Part shown: piece after piece, positions 58,965 to 64,000 of the stretch
Layout: each line of letters starts with the position of its first letter
Position numbering within the stretch: position 1 is the stretch's first letter
Origin: Cricetomys ansorgei
Lineage: Eukaryota > Chordata > Mammalia > Rodentia > Nesomyidae
DNA: 64,000 nucleotides
Direction: 5' to 3'
Assembly: GCA_026225945.1 (NCBI GenBank)
Contig: JAMJFZ010001868.1
Coordinates: 5,153,501 to 5,217,500, forward strand
The notes under the pieces: generated by a model
The model's input: the letters and a program-made list of their open reading frames with translations, nothing else
What the model was told of the DNA's origin: nothing
The model's database searches: none
Position numbers and translations under genes: made by a program

Positions 58965-59415
58965 TCTTTCTAAGTATTTATAATGCCTGCTGATTCTCAG
59001 CTGTGCAACTACCACTTATTATAACCATAGGTTTTTATGGAGAGAGAGCCTGGATGAGTTTTTTTTTCTTTAACTAACATTCTTTTCCATTTGATTATAT
59101 CATTCCTCACCTCCTGTATATAGAGAATTTGAATGCAATCTGATGAAAATTCCTCCCTGAAGGCGTTATACACATGTTTTGTGAACCATCTAGGTGTCTA
59201 AAATTTTATATTCAAATACAACGTATTTACAAGCCATGACAAATAGTGTGACTGAAAGGCAACAGCTGCTCCTAAGAGCTAAATAAATATATAGGAGTGT
59301 GGTATACTTGTAGTCCTTGGCTCTCTATTGTCAACTAACAGGAAATCCATTTTGTTCACTTATGAATTAGTTACCACTGCTACCCTCTGCCTCATTATGA
59401 AATTTAGAAATCATT
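58965..59415. other. Spacer between two MIR parts
   Basis: About 450 bp with no recognised repeat. It may be an insertion that split one MIR, or plain sequence between two MIRs. Confidence 0.35.
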
Positions 59416-59419
59416 AGTT

Positions 59420-59522
59420 TAAATGCTAATTAGGTTAAAATCACACAGTACTAAGTGGTAGGAATAGGAACGATTCCAAGCAATGAGTCTGGAACCTGTG
59501 CTCTTGCTCAGTGTGCTATAAA
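59420..59522 (+). mobile_element. MIR 3' part
   Basis: AGGTTAAAATCACACAGTAC, TAAGTGGTAGGAATAGGAACG, GATTCCAAGCAATGAGTCTGG and AACCTGTGCTCTTGCTCAGTG reproduce the MIR core-to-3' order. Confidence 0.65.
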
Positions 59523-59524
59523 AA

Positions 59525-60395
59525 GTTTAAGCAGTTTGTGGGACATGCACTATACTAATTGGCAATGAGAATAAATGATTGGATGGAGATTGAATCCATA
59601 AAAGTTTAAAGCATTGAAATGACCAAGAGTGCAAAACTGAATCTAGTCCTAAAATAGTTTAGTACACAATTGGATAGATGTCCTCACCTTCACAATTTCA
59701 ACGTTGGAATTTTAGATAATCCTTTCCATTTAAAATTGCAAGAATTTTGTGAGTTCGTTGTTGAATATAAAATACTCAATTGGGATTTTCTCAAATCCTA
59801 AATTGACCCCATTGCCAATATTACAAGAGATAGATTAAATACATGGACAGATAAACAGACAGGCAGGTAGACAGGTAGATATAAAAGATACATATGGTTT
59901 AAATCACCACAATCAAGATCATGTCATAGCTATTACTCTCAAAATGTTCCTCTGTATATTTTGTAATGTACTCACCTGCTTCTTTTATCTATAACAATAA
60001 CTTGACAGTTTATGGTTGTTCTAGATGAATTTTATACATACAATTGAATATATGTGCTCTCTTTCCTAGATGTTCTTTTAATGATACATTTATTTCTATT
60101 TTCATATATATTCTTGTGTATGCAGTAATTTGTTTTCTTTACTCAACAGTGTTGAATTGAAATTATTTGTCACACTTTGTTGATTCTATCTCTTGAAGAG
60201 TTGACAGTTTCTAGTTTAGACTATTACAAATATAGCTTATTTCAACACTCATGAATATATGTTTGAGCTTATGCTTTTTACTCTTTTGGTAAATAACTAT
60301 AAGCAAATGCCAGAGTCATATGATAATCTATTTTTAAATGATTAATGATCATTAAAAATGATCATCTATTTTTAAAAAGTAGAAGATCTTACAAA
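59525..60395. other. AT-rich single-copy DNA
   Basis: No gene. A short GACA/GGTA/GATA-type patch lies at 59,845-59,882. Confidence 0.45.
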
Positions 60396-60399
60396 ATGA

Positions 60400-61160
60400 T
60401 TAAGCCATTTTGATGTGCACAGTGGAATGTTATTGAACTGCAAATGAATAAGAAATTCTTGGATAAATTAATGGATCTAGGAATTATCATCCTGAGTGAA
60501 GAGTTTCACTGAAACTCTGAAAGACAAATGCTGCATGTCCCCTCTCATGTGGGGATGCTAGATTTAGAAGTTCAAAAATGTTTATTCCACTGGCGTACCT
60601 ACGGACATCAGGAAACTAGTGAGGAGTGATAGTAGGAATTTCCATGGAAGGAGGAAAGAACTCAGGCTATAAGTAGGGGAACAATGGGGAACAATGAAAC
60701 ATGAAGGGTTAAGTCTGCCTCAAGATGGAGATCAGGCAAAAGGAGAGAGTACAGGAGGGAAAACTAATGCCAAAGACCTTTGAAACTGTCACATGGGAAC
60801 TGACTACTGCAAGTGCCTCTTAAAATATTTTATATACATGTATAAAAAAGGAGTTTAAGGGAGTTTTCCCTTCAAAGAACCATAAGCTATCAAATTTTCA
60901 GGAATGTGTTTTGAGTTGTTGGTCAATGGGTTCTAAATTTCCCCAATGCAATATCATTAATGCTGGTGATCCTCCAGAAATTGATGATAAAACCCTACTC
61001 ATGAAGACACCACATATTTAAGTGTTAGGAATTGGAGAAATCAAGCTTGTATTGACCTGAAAACTTCATCCTTAATAACTTGCTTTCTTAGGGCTGGGAG
61101 GAATTATACATACTAGCAGAGTAGAAAAGTAACCATCAATTTTACCTTCTCTGACAACCT
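60400..61160 (+). mobile_element. Rodent L1 ORF2 end and 3' UTR
   Basis: A plus-strand L1: GGAATGTTATTGAACTGC, ATGGATCTAGGAATTATCATC, CTGAGTGAAGAG, ATGCTGCATGTCCCCTCTCAT, then UTR-like sequence through GAAGACACCACATATTTAAG and TACTAGCAGAGTAGAAAAG. Diverged and non-coding. Confidence 0.68.
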
Positions 61161-61429
61161 GTGCCTCTCACAGGCTTTATACTCAAAATCATTTTCTCCA
61201 AGATTTTAATCATTGATTACATAGCCCTTTTTAGAATACAATTTTTCTTTAAAGTTTTCCTTAATTACAGAAGTGTATTGAAATAAGGGAAACAAAGTGA
61301 GCAAAAACAGTGGTTTCTTAAAAACTAAAAACTAACATTATGATAAAATCAGTTTTCTTTTAACTCAATATTTTTTTCCTTAAGGTTGGTGTCATAAAGC
61401 CTTGCAGTTACATAGTACTTGTTGTCTTA

Positions 61430-62765
61430 AAATGAGAAAGGAAAATGAAGTGGATATAAACAAGAGAGATGCAAGTCAAATTACCTCTGCATACAGAAGA
61501 TATAATTCTGTGCATTAGAAACCTTAAAGATTACCAGAGATCTTTTAGAACTCAGAAAAGTTTCCAAAGCAAATTACTAGGATACAAAATAAACACACAA
61601 AATCAGGAGCTTTCTTAGGTGCCAATAAAGAATAACCTGAGAACAAAAGAAGGTATACAATCCTATTAACAACAGCCTTACAAAACAAAAAGTAATCCTG
61701 TATTAGTTACATTTCTTATGGCTGTCTTAGAATACACCTATGCAAATTATTTCTTGAAGAAAGTGTTTATTTTGCCTTTAAATGAAAGGGTACACTCTTT
61801 GCTGGTGGAGGGAATCATGGGAGCAGAAGTTTGGGGATGCGTCAGGTCATATTCTGTCTGCAAGCAAGAACTAAAGAATGATGAGTGCCAGTGTGCTAGT
61901 ACTCAGCTTTCCTTTTACCAGTCCATGATCTCAGAACATGGAATAGTGCTGCCCACAATTAAGATGGGTATTTCCACATTAATCAACCTAACTGAGAAAA
62001 TCCTTTATAGAGGCTTGTCTCATATGCAATTCTAGATCCTATCAAGTCGACAATCTAATTAACCATCACAAACCTATTCAAAATGGAGAAGCTCCCCTAC
62101 AACTAAAATTTTATACATTAAAGAAAGCAATCCAAGGACAAACTAGGAAATGGAAAGTATTCTCATATTTATAGATGGTCAGAGTTTGTATAATGTCTCC
62201 TATTCTGAATCTACATAGTCAATGCAATCTCCATCAAAATTTCAGTAATATTTTTTTCACAGAACTAGACAAGTATTATCAAATTCACATGGAGGCACAA
62301 AAGAGTATGAATAAACAAAAAACCCTGAAGAATAAAAAAGAACAATGCTGTGGAAGCATAATAATGCCTTATTCTAGATATAGAATAGGGCCATAGTAAG
62401 AGAAACTGCATAATTCTGTCAAATATTCCAGATATATAAACCAATGGAGTAGAATATTGAACCCAGATATGCCTACATAGGCATAACCACAACCACGCAA
62501 GTTTTGACAAGGATGCACAAAAACATACATTGAAGAAAAATAACTTTCAAACAGCTCTAAAATTTAAAAAAAAAAAAACTAGATATGTGGATAAATTAAA
62601 CTGATCCCTAGCTCTTAGCTATATAAAAATATTCAAAATACTTCCAAGGCCTACATATAGAACTTGAAATTCAAAACACGAAGGAAAAACTTCAAGATAT
62701 AAGGCGTTGGCATGTAATTTCTTTCTCCAAGAACCAAAGACCATCTATCAAAAACAGAAATAGCA
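61430..62765 (+). mobile_element. Old L1 ORF2 fragment split by a URR1-like repeat
   Basis: The left piece (61,430-61,697) has a GATGCAAGTCAAATTACCTC block, AAAGCAAATTACTAGGATAC and TCCTATTAACAACAGCC. The right piece (62,071-62,765) has AATGCAATCTCCATCAAAATTTC, TTTCACAGAACTAGACAAG, CAATGGAGTAGAATATTGAACCC and TTTTGACAAGGATGCAC. These are consecutive parts of ORF2 in one orientation, interrupted by 61,699-62,070. Many stops. Confidence 0.75.
61699..62070 (-). mobile_element. URR1-like rodent repeat nested in L1
   Basis: TGTATTAGTTACATTTCTTATG opens it. Inside are GCTGGTGGAGGGAATCATGG, ATTAATCAACCTAACTGAG and AATTCTAGATCCTATCAAG; it ends GTCGACAATCTAATTAACC and ATCACA. A nearly full-length copy in the same orientation as 32,095. 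The 105-codon frame inside it is not a gene. Confidence 0.68.
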
Positions 62766-62767
62766 TA

Positions 62768-63155
62768 TCTGAGAAGCGTTCTTTTGAGTTGTTGTTTGGG
62801 GCTGTCCAAGGCGGCCTATTGCTGGTGCCTTTGGTTACCACCCCACCCCCACAAAAGCGAAAGTTAAGTTTCTACTGCTGGACACGCTGTGCACATCAGA
62901 AACAAGGCCTAAAACCGCTGAGTTAGAACTGAACTGGGTGTATCCTCCTTGACGACTAGCTCTCGTGGTTCCAGGATGCAGGATTTTGTACGGATGTGTA
63001 TAATCCAGACAGTTAGAGGGAAGGAAGAGGACTAGGTACAGGAAGGGACCGCTAAGAGGAGGGTCAAGGGAGTATGTGAATTGATATGTCTTTATGAACC
63101 CTGCTACTATATACAGTGAACATACTGCAGTAAGAAATTTATAAAACAAAAGAAA
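62768..63155 (+). repeat. Unclassified CpG-enriched segment with A-rich end
   Basis: About 390 bp with about nine CpGs begins sharply after the L1 fragment and ends AAATTTATAAAACAAAAGAAAAT, like a retroposon tail. I recall similar sequence dispersed in rodent genomes but cannot name it. The 104-codon minus frame (62,835-63,149) has no recognised domain. Confidence 0.4.
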
Positions 63156-63159
63156 ATAT

Positions 63160-64000
63160 ACAATTTCAAACTGATTTTCTTGCTGATTAATTTTCCACGT
63201 TATCCTTGCTCAAAGCAGATAAAAAGTTTAAAAGGCTGTGTAACCTTGATCAGCTTAGTATTTCTGCATGCTATACATTTTACAGGTATATTTTATTCAT
63301 TTGCCATTTCTATGAGGAATTAAATTAGAGCATAATGAGCACATATCCGATATTTGACATCTGAATAACATCACAGCTGTCATCCAGGTATACATCTTAC
63401 ACATTGTTAAATGTTATACTATTTATCACACATTTTAATGAGAAGAGAAACTCCTGAAGAGGTGAAACCTCAATCACTGAAGCGACTCCCTAGAATGCTG
63501 GAACCCACCAAGCAATGCTCCCTTACTCAGAGACCACTGGGCCTACGCTTAATCATTTCTTTTAAGAAAATTCTAATCCTTCCTTCAAGTTTCAGAGTTC
63601 TAAAGACTAGAAAGCCAAAAATCATGCTGTCAGAACTTCTATCCATGATTCCTCAACACCTGCAGACATTTCTCTATGGCAAGAACTATAAACACTTTAT
63701 TACAGTGCTTATATTGCTCATTAGTCTTCTTTCTCTACTACTAATACAGAATCACACCAGTAGCAAATGCCACTCTCCTGCACTGGAACAAAGGATTGCC
63801 TTGCTCCAGATTCTATAAATATGCTAAAACTGTCCAAGTTTGGAATTAGTTTTTGATCAAAATTAGGTAAAATATAAGAATCTGTTCAACTCAGTGATAG
63901 GCTGCTTCTTATTCACTGAAATAAAATCTGAATCCACATCCACACATTTAACCTGACATTTAGGAAACATTTTTTTCTGAGAAAAAAATGCCAATATGTT
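63160..64000. other. Single-copy DNA; one unconvincing 135-codon frame
   Basis: The plus-strand frame 63,411-63,818 predicts 135 residues with one hydrophobic segment near residues 95-112 (HFITVLILLISLLSLLLI). No family resemblance, poor start context (T at -3) and AT-rich codons make it probably chance. Confidence 0.4.

Noticed and set aside
61718..62035. 105-codon plus frame
   Set aside because: Entirely within a URR1-like repeat copy.
63411..63818. 135-codon plus frame with one hydrophobic segment
   Set aside because: No family similarity, weak start context, AT-rich codon use and no splice or promoter context. Frames of this size are expected by chance in 64 kb.

Overview
This is AT-rich nuclear DNA from a murid rodent such as mouse or rat. 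The evidence is the repeat content: B1, B2, B3 and B4 SINEs, rodent L1 (Lx-type) fragments in many states of decay, a MaLR-type LTR, other rodent LTRs, older mammalian L1 and MIR copies, and long simple repeats. I found no intact host protein-coding gene, no CpG island and no RNA gene. The longest open frames are low complexity, lie inside repeats, or look like chance. The window is best read as intergenic DNA or part of a very large intron. Repeat family names come from memory and are tentative where marked; no library search was run.

Layout. 0-10 kb: single-copy AT-rich DNA with several minus-strand L1 3' ends. One copy at 3.2-4.6 kb has an internally inverted segment, as expected from twin priming. 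10.6-16.6 kb: an LTR-like element, a cluster of B1, B2/B3 and B4 SINEs, and a long (AT)n tract. 16.9-21.5 kb: a degraded plus-strand endogenous retrovirus that lacks gag, pro and the start of pol. It keeps recognisable reverse transcriptase, RNase H, integrase and transmembrane-envelope remnants, all broken by stops and frameshifts. Its pol looks class II (beta-like) and its envelope looks gamma/D-type. 21.6-25.4 kb: nested old L1s interrupted by a B3, two URR1-like repeats and a MaLR LTR. 26.36-26.89 kb: a solo LTR with perfect 6-bp target duplications, followed by a B4 with a (GA)n tail.

28-41 kb: mostly single-copy DNA with L1 fragments, including a 1.9 kb minus-strand copy at 34.2-36.2 kb. 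A 58-bp stretch of that copy is repeated exactly inside a different repeat 2.1 kb away. 41-46 kb: a MIR, a CpG-enriched non-repeat block at 42.94-43.26 kb, an 85-bp diverged duplication, and a second copy of the 10.6 kb LTR in inverse orientation. 48-57 kb: a B2, a 287-bp pyrimidine tract, an L1 3' UTR, a B1, a B3, and a degenerate 19-bp minisatellite of about 0.9 kb. 58-64 kb: MIR remnants, plus-strand L1 pieces split by a URR1-like repeat, and an unclassified CpG-enriched segment.

No genes act together here. The content is a record of insertions, nestings and rearrangements. The most useful leads are the 58-bp shared patch, the mosaic retrovirus remnant, the inverted L1 and the non-repeat CpG-enriched block.
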